Notes: a model not told the origin generated them from the letters alone. Numbered from the stretch's first letter, positions 7,811-17,897 are shown. The stretch: 64,000 bases of DNA from Acidobacteria bacterium 13_1_20CM_3_53_8 (GCA_001920415.1 MNJR01000142.1:59032-123031); one strand, 5' to 3'. Translations and numbers: made by a program.

Positions 7811-10228
7811 ATGAATAAGCGTACGATAATTGCTCTATTACTTTTGCTCTCTTTCGTCATAACGGGTTTGGGCCAACAACCGACTACACAGACTCAAGCT
7901 CAGACGCAGCAGAGCGCTCCTTCGCCTCCTGCGCAAACCAGAGAGGATGTCGTGCGCATCACCACGAATCTTGTGCAGGTGGACGTGTCCGTCACGGATC
8001 ATAACGGTCAGCCCGTGACGGATTTGACTGCGGACGATTTCGAGGTGACAGAGGACGGGCGACCGCAGAAGATAAGTAATCTGAGTTTCATCAAGCCAGC
8101 TAGCGCCGAGCCGCCGCCGCCAGCCGCGCCTGCGCCCGCAGTCAGGCCAGCCAGAGGAGTCGCGCCCGTACCTCCGCCTCCGCCAGTTCATCTGCGACCC
8201 GAACAGGTACGCCGCACCGTCGCGCTGGTAGTTGACGACCTGGGACTTTCTTTTGAAAGCTCGCACTACGTGCGCGAGGCTCTCAAGAAATTTGTTGACG
8301 AGCAGATGCAGCCGGGCGATCTGGTCGCCGTCATACGCACGGGCGCAGGCATAGGCGCGCTTCAACAGTTCACTGCCGACCGAAGCTTGCTCTACGCTGC
8401 GATTGATCGTGTGCGCTACAACTTGAACAGCCGTAACTTCAGCGCGTTCGCTCCCGTAGGCAATGACATACGAACTGTAGGTTCGAGCGTTATCGGCATG
8501 AATGGCAGGGATGAGAGTATCAGCACTTTCAGAAATTCAGATGATACTCACGATAGCCAGTACAATCCCGGCAACGAGCTAATCAATTCGCTGTTGAGAC
8601 TCTCGACGCCGGGCATACAGGCCAACCAATATCGTGACGACATCTTTTCCGTAGGCACGCTCGGCGCGCTCAATTACATAATCCGTGGGCTTCGCACTCT
8701 TCCCGGTCGGAAATCAATAGTCCTCTTCTCCGATGGCTTCCGTATGTACGACCAGGATCAAGGTTCACAGCGCATACTGGATTCTATGAATCGCCTTGTT
8801 GATCTTGCGAATCGCGCGTCGGTCGTCATCTACACGATTGACCCGCGCGGGGTTCAGGTTCTTGGAGTGACGGCGGCGGACAATTTTGCAGGCCCGTTCT
8901 CGCACGGCAATACTAATTTTGCGTCAGACAACGGAGACCCTTTGCAGGAGCAGTGGGTGCAGGGCATTGATAGCGATCTTCAGACAAGACGCAACGATTT
9001 TTTTGCCACGCAGCAGGGATTGAGCTATCTGGCGAAACAGACCGGAGGGCTTTTCATCAGGAACAATAACGACATCGTAGGCGCATTGCGCCGCGTACTC
9101 AACGATCAGAAGGGTTATTATCTTCTGGGCTATCGTCCAGACGAATCAACTGTCAACGAACAAGGAAGACGCGCAGGCTTTCATCACATCACTGTGAAAG
9201 TTAAGCGACCGGGATTGTCCGTCAGAACACGCTCGGGCTTCTATCATTTCACGGACGAAGAGGCTTTGCGCCCAGTGTATCAAAGCGTGCCTCAACAACT
9301 CTACGCCGCTCTGGCTTCGCCTTTCACATCGGGCGACATTAACGTTCGCATGTCCAGTGTCTTCGGCTTCGACCCGGAGCGCGGCGGCTCTTTCACAGAA
9401 TCAATCCTGCACATAAACGGGCAGGACCTGACATTCACGAAGCAGCCCGACGGCACGCACAAGGCTTCGTTTCAAATACTGTCCGTCACCTTTGGCGACA
9501 ACGGCAGGGTCGTTGATCAGGACGCGCGCGCCTATTCGATCGTCGTAGAGGAGGCCAACCTTGAGCATACGCGCAACTCAGGATTAATCTACGTCGTGAC
9601 GCTTCCCATCAAGAAACCCGGCGCGTACCAACTGCGCATGGCTATACGCGATTCCACGAGCGGGCACGTAGGCTCTGCCAACCAGTTCATAGAAGTGCCG
9701 GACATAAAGAAGAAACGTCTGACGCTCTCAGGCATCATACTGAGCAGAAGCGCGCCGCAGCCTACGACTAACTCGACCGTTTCAAATTCCGCATCGAACG
9801 GCGCGGCCAACCCTGCATCAGGCGCTGGCGCATCTGCGGCAGGCACACCCGAAATCAGCGCTACACAAGGACAGGTTCAGGAAGCCCATCCGCTCGTGAG
9901 TCAAGCCATACGCAGATTCCAGCACGGCCAGGCGCTCACCTACGGCTATTACATCTACAACGCGCGTCTAAATTCCGCGCGTCGCCCGCAACTCCAAACA
10001 CAGTTGCGACTCTACCGCGACGGCCAGCTTGTTTATACCGGAAAGATTAACGAGTTCGACGCAGCAGGCCAAACAGATATGCGACAGATAGAGGCGGGCG
10101 GCATACTGCGTCTGGGCACAGACCTGAAGCCCGGCGAGTATGTCCTGCAAGTCATAGTCATTGACAAACTCGCCACAAGCGACGCTAGCCTTGCGACGCA
10201 GTGGATGGATTTTGATCTGGTTGATTAG
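7811..10228 (+). CDS. Secreted VWFA-related acidobacterial protein
   Basis: An 805-residue protein with a signal peptide (residues 1-21), then a Gln/Pro-rich linker. A short N-terminal beta domain follows (ITTNLVQVDVSVTDHNGQPVTDLTADDFEVTEDG), which is the hallmark preceding the VWA domain in this acidobacterial family. The VWA domain spans ~residues 135-440 (VALVVDDLGLSFESS, GRKSIVLFSDGF, VVIYTIDPRGV). The second half contains beta-rich segments and a low-complexity Ala/Ser/Thr stretch (~650-690). Substrates are unknown; VWA domains usually mediate metal-dependent protein binding. It is preceded by a GGAG ribosome site and followed 18 nt later by a cupin gene on the same strand, so the two are probably co-transcribed. 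Confidence 0.85.
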   Translation: MNKRTIIALLLLLSFVITGLGQQPTTQTQAQTQQSAPSPPAQTREDVVRITTNLVQVDVSVTDHNGQPVTDLTADDFEVTEDGRPQKISNLSFIKPASAEPPPPAAPAPAVRPARGVAPVPPPPPVHLRPEQVRRTVALVVDDLGLSFESSHYVREALKKFVDEQMQPGDLVAVIRTGAGIGALQQFTADRSLLYAAIDRVRYNLNSRNFSAFAPVGNDIRTVGSSVIGMNGRDESISTFRNSDDTHDSQYNPGNELINSLLRLSTPGIQANQYRDDIFSVGTLGALNYIIRGLRTLPGRKSIVLFSDGFRMYDQDQGSQRILDSMNRLVDLANRASVVIYTIDPRGVQVLGVTAADNFAGPFSHGNTNFASDNGDPLQEQWVQGIDSDLQTRRNDFFATQQGLSYLAKQTGGLFIRNNNDIVGALRRVLNDQKGYYLLGYRPDESTVNEQGRRAGFHHITVKVKRPGLSVRTRSGFYHFTDEEALRPVYQSVPQQLYAALASPFTSGDINVRMSSVFGFDPERGGSFTESILHINGQDLTFTKQPDGTHKASFQILSVTFGDNGRVVDQDARAYSIVVEEANLEHTRNSGLIYVVTLPIKKPGAYQLRMAIRDSTSGHVGSANQFIEVPDIKKKRLTLSGIILSRSAPQPTTNSTVSNSASNGAANPASGAGASAAGTPEISATQGQVQEAHPLVSQAIRRFQHGQALTYGYYIYNARLNSARRPQLQTQLRLYRDGQLVYTGKINEFDAAGQTDMRQIEAGGILRLGTDLKPGEYVLQVIVIDKLATSDASLATQWMDFDLVD

Positions 10229-10246
10229 CTATAGGAACGAAGCCAT

Positions 10247-10603
10247 ATGATTGATGTAGAGTTGAAACGCTTCGACGACCCTGAAGAGACGCGAGTCTTC
10301 GAGAAAGGCAGATTCGATATTGTCAGAGTCGGCGGTCTCACCATAGGGCGAGCAACTTACGAACCGGGCTGGAAGTGGTCTGAGCATGTCAGTCCCACGG
10401 TTGGCGCTCCGCTCTGTGAAGTCGAGCACGTAGGCTTGGTCGTTTCAGGGCGCGCGGTCGCAGCGATGTCGGACGGCAGAGTTATAGAGCTTGCGCCCGG
10501 CGACCTCTTTTACATACCGCCCGTCGCTCACGATAGCTGGGTCGTAGGCGACGAGCCTTACGTGTCGCTCCATTTTCTAGGCGCAGAGCATTATTCAAAA
10601 TAA
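10247..10603 (+). CDS. Single-domain cupin protein
   Basis: A 118-residue protein with one cupin barrel. Motif 1 is degenerate (HVGLVVSGRAVAAMSDG) and motif 2 is LAPGDLFYIPPVAHDSWVVG with a conserved His. GxxxGRATYEPGWKWSEHVSP resembles the N-terminal part of cupin_2 family proteins. It could be a small metal-dependent enzyme or a ligand-binding protein; no partner domain indicates which. It starts 18 nt after the VWFA gene. Its TAA stop directly abuts the left arm of the following repeat element. Confidence 0.78.
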   Translation: MIDVELKRFDDPEETRVFEKGRFDIVRVGGLTIGRATYEPGWKWSEHVSPTVGAPLCEVEHVGLVVSGRAVAAMSDGRVIELAPGDLFYIPPVAHDSWVVGDEPYVSLHFLGAEHYSK

Positions 10604-10727
10604 GGCAAAAGGTAAAAGTAAAAAGGCAAAAGTGTGGCGGAAGCCGCTTTTACAGATTTAGTAAGAAGTAATAGCACTCTCTTCATCCTTATCCCTTTTG
10701 CCTTTTACCTTTTTACTTTTGACTTTT
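10603..10727 (+). repeat. Palindromic heptad-repeat element (unit aaaaggc/aaaagta)
   Basis: The left arm is at 10603-10633 and the complement at 10695-10727. It starts at the last base of the cupin stop codon. The loop of ~60 nt holds no further pairing that I could see. Confidence 0.87.
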
Positions 10728-10805
10728 CTTCTCCTCTCGTTTTGGCATATAGTTCATCCCTCTTAGTTCATCAAAAATAATTCATCGAAAGGCAGCATTG
10801 TCATC

Positions 10806-12266
10806 ATGCCAAAAAGCGTTCCTATCACAGTCGCGCACGGCGACGGCATCGGCCCGGAAATCATGGACGCGACGCTCACCATACTGAAAGGCGCGGGCGC
10901 TTCGCTCGACATAGAAACCATTGTCATAGGCGAAAAGGCTTATCTCGCCGGCAACACCGCAGGCATTGAGCCTAGCGCGTGGGAATCCTTGCGCCGCACG
11001 AAAGTTTTCCTGAAAGCTCCCATAACGACGCCGCAGGGTGGAGGCTTCAAGAGCATGAACGTGACTGTGCGCAAGGCGCTGGGGCTTTACGCTAACGTGC
11101 GACCCTGTGTCTCTTATCATCCTTTCGTCGAAACGAAACATCCGAGCATGGACGTTGTCATAGTGCGCGAGAACGAAGAAGACCTCTATGCCGGAATAGA
11201 ACATCGTCAGACCGATCAGGTCTTTCAATGTCTGAAGCTAATCTCGCGCCCGGGTTGCGAAAAGATTGTGCGCTATGCGTTCGAGTATGCACGATTGAAC
11301 AACCGCAAGAAGGTCACTTGCTTCACGAAAGACAACATAATGAAGATGACCGACGGGCTATTCCATAAAGTTTTTGACGAGATAGCGGCTGAGTATACTG
11401 AGATAGAGAACGAGCACTGGATTGTAGACATAGGCGCTGCGAAACTTGCGGACACGCCCACAACGTTCGATGTCATCGTGATGCCGAATCTTTACGGCGA
11501 CATTCTCTCGGACGTTGCCGCGCAGATAGCAGGCTCCGTAGGTCTTGCAGGCTCTGCGAACATAGGAACGCACGCCGCTATGTTTGAAGCCATTCACGGC
11601 TCAGCCCCTCGTCGCGCCGGACAGAATCTGGCGAATCCTTCCGGCCTTCTCCTAGGCGCTGTGATGATGCTGGTTCATATTGGACAAGCTGACGTTGCCG
11701 AGCGCGTTCACAACGCATGGCTTCGCACGATTGAAGACGGCATTCACACCTACGACGTTTACGACGAGCGCGTGAGCAAGAAGAAAGTTGGCACGCGCGA
11801 GTTCGCGCAGGCAGTTGTAGGGCGAATTGGTCAGAAGCCGCAGCAGCTAAAAGTCGTCAGCTACAAGGCTGCGAAGAATGCGGATGAAAGTCTCACAGAT
11901 ACAGTTTTCATCACGGAAGAGAGCGGAGCGAAGAAAGAGCTTGTTGGCGTTGATGTGTTTCTTGATTGGTCAAAGGGAACGCCCGGCGATCTTGGCGAAG
12001 GAATAAGCTCGCTCGTCGTAGACGGGCTAAAACTTGCTATGATAAGCAATCGCGGAACAAAAGTGTGGCCTGAAGGATTTCCAGAAACTTTCAACACGGA
12101 TCACTGGCGCTGCCGCTTTCTATCGAGCGCGGACGGCGGCACTGTGACTCATCAGCAGATAGTCACACTCCTTCAGCGCGTGAGCGAAGCAGGGTTTGAT
12201 TTCATAAAAATTGAAAACCTGTGCAACTTCGACGGGCGACCCGGCTACTCGCTAGATCAGGGTTAG
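10806..12266 (+). CDS. icd: NADP-dependent isocitrate dehydrogenase (long C-terminal type)
   Basis: A 486-residue protein. Residues 1-335 are the isocitrate/isopropylmalate dehydrogenase fold, with HGDGIGPEIM at the N-terminus, substrate-phosphate segment SMNVTVRKAL, catalytic region VRENEEDLYAGIEHR, and the metal-binding NLYGDILSDVAAQIAGSVG. A further ~150 residues (VGTREFAQAV... to the C-terminus) form the extra domain found in the Thermus/Rickettsia type of ICDH rather than in the E. coli enzyme. It converts isocitrate to 2-oxoglutarate in the TCA cycle. Upstream is a repeat element, and a small acidic ORF follows 32 nt downstream. Confidence 0.93.
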   Translation: MPKSVPITVAHGDGIGPEIMDATLTILKGAGASLDIETIVIGEKAYLAGNTAGIEPSAWESLRRTKVFLKAPITTPQGGGFKSMNVTVRKALGLYANVRPCVSYHPFVETKHPSMDVVIVRENEEDLYAGIEHRQTDQVFQCLKLISRPGCEKIVRYAFEYARLNNRKKVTCFTKDNIMKMTDGLFHKVFDEIAAEYTEIENEHWIVDIGAAKLADTPTTFDVIVMPNLYGDILSDVAAQIAGSVGLAGSANIGTHAAMFEAIHGSAPRRAGQNLANPSGLLLGAVMMLVHIGQADVAERVHNAWLRTIEDGIHTYDVYDERVSKKKVGTREFAQAVVGRIGQKPQQLKVVSYKAAKNADESLTDTVFITEESGAKKELVGVDVFLDWSKGTPGDLGEGISSLVVDGLKLAMISNRGTKVWPEGFPETFNTDHWRCRFLSSADGGTVTHQQIVTLLQRVSEAGFDFIKIENLCNFDGRPGYSLDQG

Positions 12267-12298
12267 ACAAAAAATTTTCAAAATGGGAGAAACTTTTC

Positions 12299-12469
12299 AT
12301 GAGTTCAAATGAAGGACAGGTGAGCGCACGAGACGACGAAGAGATTGATCCAAGCGAAAGCCCAACGGAGAAGCTTGAAGGCAAGCAGCCACCCGGCTCG
12401 CCCATACCCGGCGCGCAGAATCCCGAAAGCACAGAGATAAAGAAGGAAGAGAAACCGAATACTGAATAG
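12299..12469 (+). CDS. Small acidic, disordered hypothetical protein (56 aa)
   Basis: I do not recognise this protein. The ATG at 12299 follows a GGGAG sequence 9-10 nt upstream. The 56-residue product is dominated by Glu, Ser, Pro and Lys (DDEEIDPSES, PGSPIPGAQNPES, KKEEKPNTE), lacks hydrophobic segments and is probably unstructured. It lies 32 nt after icd and may share its transcript. A longer in-frame reading from 12221 overlaps icd and is less likely. Coding status rests on the start signal and its position; it could be non-functional. Confidence 0.5.
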   Translation: MSSNEGQVSARDDEEIDPSESPTEKLEGKQPPGSPIPGAQNPESTEIKKEEKPNTE

Positions 12470-12470
12470 G

Positions 12471-12818
12471 AGTTTCAAGTTTCAAGTTTCAGGTTTCAAG
12501 TTAAGAAAGCTCATCTTACGCGAAGGTTGGATTTCAGCCCGCGCAAGCGGGCGACAGCATAAAGCGAGAGTGCGTGAGCGCTGGGAATAGAGTTGAAAGA
12601 AAATAGTTAGAGCTATCGAAGATAGCGATAGCCCTTTGTTATCAACACGACGCTCGCCCATTTCATGGGCTTGATAATCTTCATTGCCGTGATTTACCCA
12701 GCGCTTACGCACTGGGCTTTACTCTGCCGCCGTCTTCGACGGCTTAACAGCTTCTGACTGCGTAACATGAGTTAAAAGCTTTCTTAACTTGAAACTTGAA
12801 ACTTGAAACCTGAAACTT
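12471..12818 (+). repeat. Heptad-repeat palindrome enclosing a second repeat (unit cttgaaa)
   Basis: The left arm at 12471-12511 has tttcaag units ending taagaaagct. The right arm at 12778-12818 is agctttcttaa then cttgaaa units. The ~265-nt loop holds the structured repeat at 12529-12773. Apart from these repeats I see no gene in 12470-12828. Confidence 0.88.
12529..12773 (-). repeat. ~245-bp multi-hairpin repeat, copy A
   Basis: Read on the minus strand this matches copy B at 33196-33437 over nearly its whole length, at roughly four bases in five by eye. Shared parts, in order, are gttacgcagtc, a gccgtcgaagacggc hairpin, cccag...ctggg, gattatcaagcccatgaaa, a gctatcttcgatagc hairpin, cccagcgctcacgcact and a terminal gcccg..cgggc hairpin. 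No open frame is conserved. Function is unknown. Confidence 0.85.
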
Positions 12819-12828
12819 GATTTAAGTG

Positions 12829-13332
12829 ATGAGTTCTGAATCTTCTTCAGAAAAGCCGTTGGTAGCCGTCATCATGGGGAGCAAGTCCGATTGGGAGACT
12901 ATGAGCGCGGCTTCCCGTATTTTGACGGAGTTCGATGTGGCGCACGAGTGTCGCGTGGTCTCCGCGCATCGCACGCCGCGCTTCATGACGGAATTTGCTG
13001 TGGCGGCTGAGAAGCGCGGGCTTGAAGTGATAATAGCTGGCGCGGGCGGCGCTGCTCACCTGCCCGGCATGGTCGCGGCGCAGACGCTTGTGCCTGTGCT
13101 GGGCGTGCCTGTGAAGAGCAAGTCTCTGAAAGGTCTGGACAGCCTTCTCTCCATAGTGCAGATGCCCGGCGGCGTACCCGTAGGCACGCTCGCAATAGGC
13201 GAGGCAGGAGCAAAGAACGCTGCGCTTCTAGCCATTGCCATACTCGCCAACACGCGCCCCGAATTGCGCGAACGGCTGCGCCAATTTCGAGAGGATCAAG
13301 AACGCGAGGCGCGCGAGGCCGAGTTGAAGTGA
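12829..13332 (+). CDS. purE: N5-carboxyaminoimidazole ribonucleotide mutase
   Basis: A 167-residue class I PurE. It shows [14 protein letters not shown] at the N-terminus, the catalytic SAHRTP motif, and the [16 protein letters not shown] and PVLGVPVKS loops, all canonical. It isomerises N5-CAIR to CAIR in purine synthesis. I chose the ATG at 12829; a GTG one codon earlier gives the same protein plus one residue. The end overlaps purK by 4 nt (GTGA), so the two are translationally coupled. A short charged tail ([11 protein letters not shown]) follows the fold. Confidence 0.96.
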   Translation: MSSESSSEKPLVAVIMGSKSDWETMSAASRILTEFDVAHECRVVSAHRTPRFMTEFAVAAEKRGLEVIIAGAGGAAHLPGMVAAQTLVPVLGVPVKSKSLKGLDSLLSIVQMPGGVPVGTLAIGEAGAKNAALLAIAILANTRPELRERLRQFREDQEREAREAELK

Positions 13333-14411
13333 ACTTGAAGCCAATACTGCCCGGCTCGACCATAGGCGTACTCGGCAGCGGCCAACTCGGGCGCATGTTC
13401 GCTATGGCCGCGCGCCGCATGGGCTATCTCGTTCACACCTTCTCATCCGAAACAGACACGCCCACAGGTCAAATCTCCGACAGAGAATTTACGGCCTCTT
13501 ACGACGACCGCGAACGGGTGCAAGAGTTCGCGCGCGGAGTTGATGTCGTCACGTTTGAATTCGAGAACGTGCCGTCTTCAACCGTTGAAGCCGTTGCGGA
13601 AGTTGTTTCTGTGAGGCCGAGCGGGCATGTGCTTCACACAACGCAGCACCGTGTACGCGAGAAAACTTTTCTTGCAAGTCACGGCTTTCCAGTCACGCCT
13701 TTTCGTCACGTCAAATCAATAGAAGACTTTCGGGAAAGTCTTCGTGAACTCGGAGTGCCTGCGATTTTAAAGACCGCAGGGTTCGGCTACGACGGCAAAG
13801 GCCAGAGCATGATTGAACGCATAGAAGATGCGGAGAAAGCTTTCGCTGCTATGGGGCAACAGGAAGCCATACTCGAAACGTTCGTTGATTTCGAGCGCGA
13901 GGTTTCCGTCATAGCCGCGCGCGGGCTTGATGGTGCGGTTGCAAACTACGGCGTCATAGAAAACACTCATCACCGGCACATACTTGATTTCTCGCTCGCG
14001 CCCGCCCATGTGTCGCCCAGCGTTCTACGCGAGGCAACGGAGATTGCAGAGAGCATTCTTGTTGAGCTTGATGTCACGGGCGTGCTCTGTGTAGAATTTT
14101 TCCTAAAATCGGACGGCAAGCTCTTCGTCAATGAATTAGCGCCGCGCCCGCACAACTCAGGCCACCTCACGATTGACGCCTGCGTGACCAGCCAGTTCGA
14201 GCAACAGCTACGCGCCGTCTGCGGTCTGCCGCTAGGCTCAACAGAACAGTTTACACCTTCTGCTATGGCGAACCTTCTTGGCGATTTGTGGCAGGCGGGC
14301 GAACGCAGGAAGATGGGACACCTCACTGCGCGTGCGGCGACGACCGCAGAAGCGCTGGAACTTGTGCGCGCGGCACGCGAATCTCTGACGAGCGGCCTGC
14401 GCATAAATTAA
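13329..14411 (+). CDS. purK: 5-(carboxyamino)imidazole ribonucleotide synthase, with an apparent internal deletion
   Basis: A 360-residue ATP-grasp protein starting at a GTG that overlaps the purE stop. It has an N-terminal Rossmann segment ([20 protein letters not shown]), ATP-grasp core motifs ([54 protein letters not shown]) and [11 protein letters not shown]. PurK makes N5-CAIR from AIR, ATP and bicarbonate. Near residue 320 it reads [10 protein letters not shown] and jumps directly to RRKMGHLT. Family members have ~25 residues between these, including the conserved KLHLYGK strand. The join is in frame, so an internal deletion of ~75 bp is likely near 14300-14312. Activity may be impaired. 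Confidence 0.9.
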   Translation: MNLKPILPGSTIGVLGSGQLGRMFAMAARRMGYLVHTFSSETDTPTGQISDREFTASYDDRERVQEFARGVDVVTFEFENVPSSTVEAVAEVVSVRPSGHVLHTTQHRVREKTFLASHGFPVTPFRHVKSIEDFRESLRELGVPAILKTAGFGYDGKGQSMIERIEDAEKAFAAMGQQEAILETFVDFEREVSVIAARGLDGAVANYGVIENTHHRHILDFSLAPAHVSPSVLREATEIAESILVELDVTGVLCVEFFLKSDGKLFVNELAPRPHNSGHLTIDACVTSQFEQQLRAVCGLPLGSTEQFTPSAMANLLGDLWQAGERRKMGHLTARAATTAEALELVRAARESLTSGLRIN

Positions 14412-14531
14412 TGCGAGTTCGATATAAGCATTTAGAAAAGCATGGAGGGGAAATATTATCCACTAAACCACACGAAAGAACACGAAACTAATTGGGCTTT
14501 CTTCGTGTAGCTTCGTGTGATGCGCGTGGAT
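14411..14531 (+). repeat. Palindromic repeat (cacgaa family) with a flanking cgagttcgatataag arm
   Basis: The arms at 14457-14486 and 14501-14530 pair (tatccactaaacc... with ...gcgtgga). A single cgagttcgatataag segment at ~14414-14428 matches the ends of the element at 18263-18414. From 14532 to the kinase start at 14846 I see no gene or clear site. Confidence 0.75.
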
Positions 14532-14845
14532 CGTCCTCGCGCTCTCTTCCTTTCTCTCTTACTATCTAATTCACGATTTCGATTAATCTTCTCATCTGCC
14601 GAGCCTGCGGTGACCAGACAAGTTGGCTTCGACACTTCACGCGCCGGGTCTTTAACTTCAAGGTTTCTCTTGAACTTCGGCTCACCAAGAGTAACTATTT
14701 TCGCTTGGAAAACTCTCTGATTTGGCGCAGAATGCTTGCCACCTGATAGTTCATCCTTGATGCGCACGCCGTGGGGCCGAGGCGCTAGTGACTTTCGTCT
14801 TGCAATCTCTTTCGAATGGGTAAATAGGAAGGAAGCCCGGAAGCA

Positions 14846-17800
14846 ATGATAGGCCAGACCATCTCGCATTATCGAATACTGGAGAAACTCGGCGAGGGCG
14901 GGATGGGCTTGGTCTACAGTGCAGAAGACATGCGGCTGGGTCGCCGCGTTGCTATCAAGTTTCTGATTCCAACCACTGCCCCCGACGTTCATCAATTTCG
15001 CGCCCGTTTTTTGCGTGAGGCGCGAGCCGTCTCTATGCTCTCGCACCCGAACATAGCGCCCATCTTTGATTACGGCGAGACGGAAGAAGGCCAGCCCTTC
15101 ATCGTCATGGAGCTAATCAAGGGGCAGACTCTAGACGATCTGCTGGACGAGAGCGCGCTTACCATTCCGCGCGCCGTAGAGATAATAGAGCAGGTCACAG
15201 GCGCGCTGGAAGAAGCTCACAGGCAGGGCATCATACACCGCGACATAAAACCGTCGAACGTCATCATCAACGAGCGCGGGCAGATCAAGGTACTGGACTT
15301 CGGCCTTGCGAAACAGTTAGGAGACGCGGAATCCCACGGCGAGGGAACAGACCCCGAGGCGAAAACTCTTATAGGAACACGCACGCGCAGCGATGTTGTC
15401 GTAGGCACTCCGCTTTATCTCTCGCCTGAGCAGGCTATGGGCGCGCCCGTTGATGCGCGCAGCGATCTTTTCTCGCTCGGCGCTCTGCTTTACGAGTGCA
15501 TAGCAGGTCGGCCTGCCTTCTCAGGATCGAGCTTGATAGAGATTGGCGGGCAGGTGCTTCACGTGAACCCGCCTGCGCCTTCCGAGGTGAACCCGCGCGT
15601 TCCAGCCGAGCTTGACCGCATCACCATGAAGGCGCTGGCGAAGAAACCGGAAGAGCGTTACCAGTCTGCCGAAGAGATGCTGTCGGATTTGCGGCTGGCA
15701 CGCATACATCTGACCGAGGACGCGCACCCCACGAAGCGCATTACGGGCGAGCATGGAAACGGGCGCAGCAGCGCCTTCATGATCATCTCGCACAGTTTGC
15801 GCACGCCGCGCCTCTCCATCTTCGCTTTCATAATCGCGCTCGTTGCCATCATCGCACTCGCGTGGGGCGCGTACAAATTATTTCGGCAGGGGCCGCACAA
15901 GCCTCCGCCCAACGCGCAACGCCTGTACGACACGGGGACGAACTACCTGCGCGACGGCGCGTACAATCAGGCCAGAAAAGCATTCGAGGGCGCGTTGCAG
16001 ATTGATGACAAATTCGCTCTGGCACACGCGGGGCTGGCCGAAGCCTGGATGGAGCTTGATTACGCAGATAGGTCTAAGGAAGAGATGCTGCGCGCGACGA
16101 GTCTTGTCACGGATCGCTCGTCGCTCTCAACGCTCGACGCGCTCTACATGGATGCAATTAGCGCGACCGTTTCGCACGATTACGCGCGAGCCATACAGGC
16201 CTACAGCGAGATAGCGCGAAAGATGCCGGACAAGGCGCAGGTCTATCTTGATCTGGGGCGCGCTTACGAAAGGCACGACGAGGTTGACCATGCGCTGGAA
16301 AATTATGTGAAGGCCACAGATATTGACGGGCAGTACGCTACTGCCTACTTGCGCGCAGGCATACTACACGAGCGCAATCTGGATCACGCCAGCGCCGCAG
16401 CGGCATTCGACCGCGCAGACTCGCTCTTTCAGACTTTCGGAAATATAGAAGGTCATACGGAAGTTCTCTACAACCGCGCAGCACTTCTCAGTGGCGAGAA
16501 CAGACCGCAGCAGGCACTAGATACTTTGCAGCAGGCGCTAAACGTGGCGAGCGCCAATGGCAACGAATCGCAGCAGATAAACATACTCATGCGTATCAGC
16601 CGCGTCTATTATACTCAGGGTGAGACCGCGCAGGCGCAAGAGCATGCGCAGCAGGCAATCGAGTTCGCGGAGACGCGAGGACTGAACACGCTGGTCGTGC
16701 GCGGGCTGAACGAGATGGGTCACGCGCTTTACGCCAACGGCAAGTATGATGACGCGGAGAAGGTCTTCAGCAAGGCGCTTGAGATAGCCGAGCGCATCAA
16801 CTCGCCGTACCTAGTAGCGCTCAGCCGCAGAAACCGCGCAGGGCTATATATAACCCAACTGCGCACGGACGAAGCATTAGGCGAAGCCGAACAAGCGCTG
16901 GCCTTCTTCCGCGACAATAATTATCAGTCCGACATTTCAGTGACCCTGACGACCATCTCTCGCGCGCACAGACGAAGGGGCGAGTACGACAAGGCGCTTG
17001 AGGTGATACAGCAGAAGCTTCAGCTTGCGCAGAAGGCGAACGACCAGCGCGACATAGCCTTTGCTTACGGCGACCTTGCGACCGTTTTGTTCGATCAGGA
17101 GCGATTGCCCGAAGCGCTCAGCCAGTACGAACAGGCTCTCAACACCAATAAATTCATTAGAGATCGTCTTCGTATAGCGTATAATGCTATGAATCGGGGC
17201 AACGTACTGTGGCGTCTTGGGCGATATGCTGAAGGCATCTCATCTCTGAACGAGGCGGCAGAGCTTGCGGGCAATCAGGAAGCAGGAAGCTACCCGCAGG
17301 TGCTCGCCGAAGTGGAGATGATTCACGGCCAGATTGCTTTGAGCCAGCGTCACTTTCCAGAAGCCATTGCTCGCAGCCAACATGCGATTGCGCTTTCGGG
17401 CGAGCAGTACAAAGATGTGGCTGTGCCTGCCACGTACACTTTGGGTCTTTCTCAAGCTCTTTCAGGTGATACGCGCGAAGGAGTGAAGACTTGCGCGCAG
17501 GCCGTAGCGATGGCCAGGGCAGAAGGAGACGCAGCACTGCTTTCGCGCGCAATGCTCGCGCTCGCAGAAGCGCTGGAAGCAAGCGGCGATGCACAGAACG
17601 CCCTGAGTACAGCGCTCGAAGCTCAAAAAAGATTTGCCGGCGGCGGGCAGCAGGAGTCAGAATGGCGCGCATGGCTCATAGCGTCGCTCGCCAGCCGACG
17701 TAAACATGATGAGACAGGAGCGCAAGAGGAATTGGCTCGCGCGCAAGAAGCGTTCTCGGCGCTCAGGCAGAAATGGGGCGACGACTATTTCAATCCGTAC

Positions 17801-17869
17801 TTGTCGCGGCCAGACATACAATTTTCGCACAAGCAACTCGGCGTAGCAGTAAACGCTGAAAACCATTAA
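14846..17869 (+). CDS. Membrane Ser/Thr protein kinase with C-terminal TPR array
   Basis: A 1007-residue protein. Residues ~9-290 are a Hanks-type kinase: glycine loop GEGGMG (16-21), VAIKF with Lys38, HRDIKPSN (131-138, catalytic Asp133), DFGLA (151-155), and GTPLYLSPEQ in place of APE. One transmembrane helix follows at ~325-345 (FAFIIALVAIIALAWG). About 660 residues of tetratricopeptide repeats come next (for example YNQARKAFEGALQIDDKFALAHAGLAEAW, GKYDDAEKVFSKALEIAE). If the kinase is cytoplasmic, the TPR part should lie outside the membrane. Such kinase-TPR proteins are abundant in Acidobacteriota and probably act in signalling, but the ligand is unknown. A small repeat peptide gene follows 28 nt downstream. 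Confidence 0.93.
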   Translation: MIGQTISHYRILEKLGEGGMGLVYSAEDMRLGRRVAIKFLIPTTAPDVHQFRARFLREARAVSMLSHPNIAPIFDYGETEEGQPFIVMELIKGQTLDDLLDESALTIPRAVEIIEQVTGALEEAHRQGIIHRDIKPSNVIINERGQIKVLDFGLAKQLGDAESHGEGTDPEAKTLIGTRTRSDVVVGTPLYLSPEQAMGAPVDARSDLFSLGALLYECIAGRPAFSGSSLIEIGGQVLHVNPPAPSEVNPRVPAELDRITMKALAKKPEERYQSAEEMLSDLRLARIHLTEDAHPTKRITGEHGNGRSSAFMIISHSLRTPRLSIFAFIIALVAIIALAWGAYKLFRQGPHKPPPNAQRLYDTGTNYLRDGAYNQARKAFEGALQIDDKFALAHAGLAEAWMELDYADRSKEEMLRATSLVTDRSSLSTLDALYMDAISATVSHDYARAIQAYSEIARKMPDKAQVYLDLGRAYERHDEVDHALENYVKATDIDGQYATAYLRAGILHERNLDHASAAAAFDRADSLFQTFGNIEGHTEVLYNRAALLSGENRPQQALDTLQQALNVASANGNESQQINILMRISRVYYTQGETAQAQEHAQQAIEFAETRGLNTLVVRGLNEMGHALYANGKYDDAEKVFSKALEIAERINSPYLVALSRRNRAGLYITQLRTDEALGEAEQALAFFRDNNYQSDISVTLTTISRAHRRRGEYDKALEVIQQKLQLAQKANDQRDIAFAYGDLATVLFDQERLPEALSQYEQALNTNKFIRDRLRIAYNAMNRGNVLWRLGRYAEGISSLNEAAELAGNQEAGSYPQVLAEVEMIHGQIALSQRHFPEAIARSQHAIALSGEQYKDVAVPATYTLGLSQALSGDTREGVKTCAQAVAMARAEGDAALLSRAMLALAEALEASGDAQNALSTALEAQKRFAGGGQQESEWRAWLIASLASRRKHDETGAQEELARAQEAFSALRQKWGDDYFNPYLSRPDIQFSHKQLGVAVNAENH

Positions 17870-17897
17870 CCTCATCACTCCAAAAGGAGAAACCAAT

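Noticed and set aside
14517..14720. 67-codon frame before the kinase
   Set aside because: It starts inside a repeat arm and has a Ser/Arg-rich translation without domain or ribosome site.
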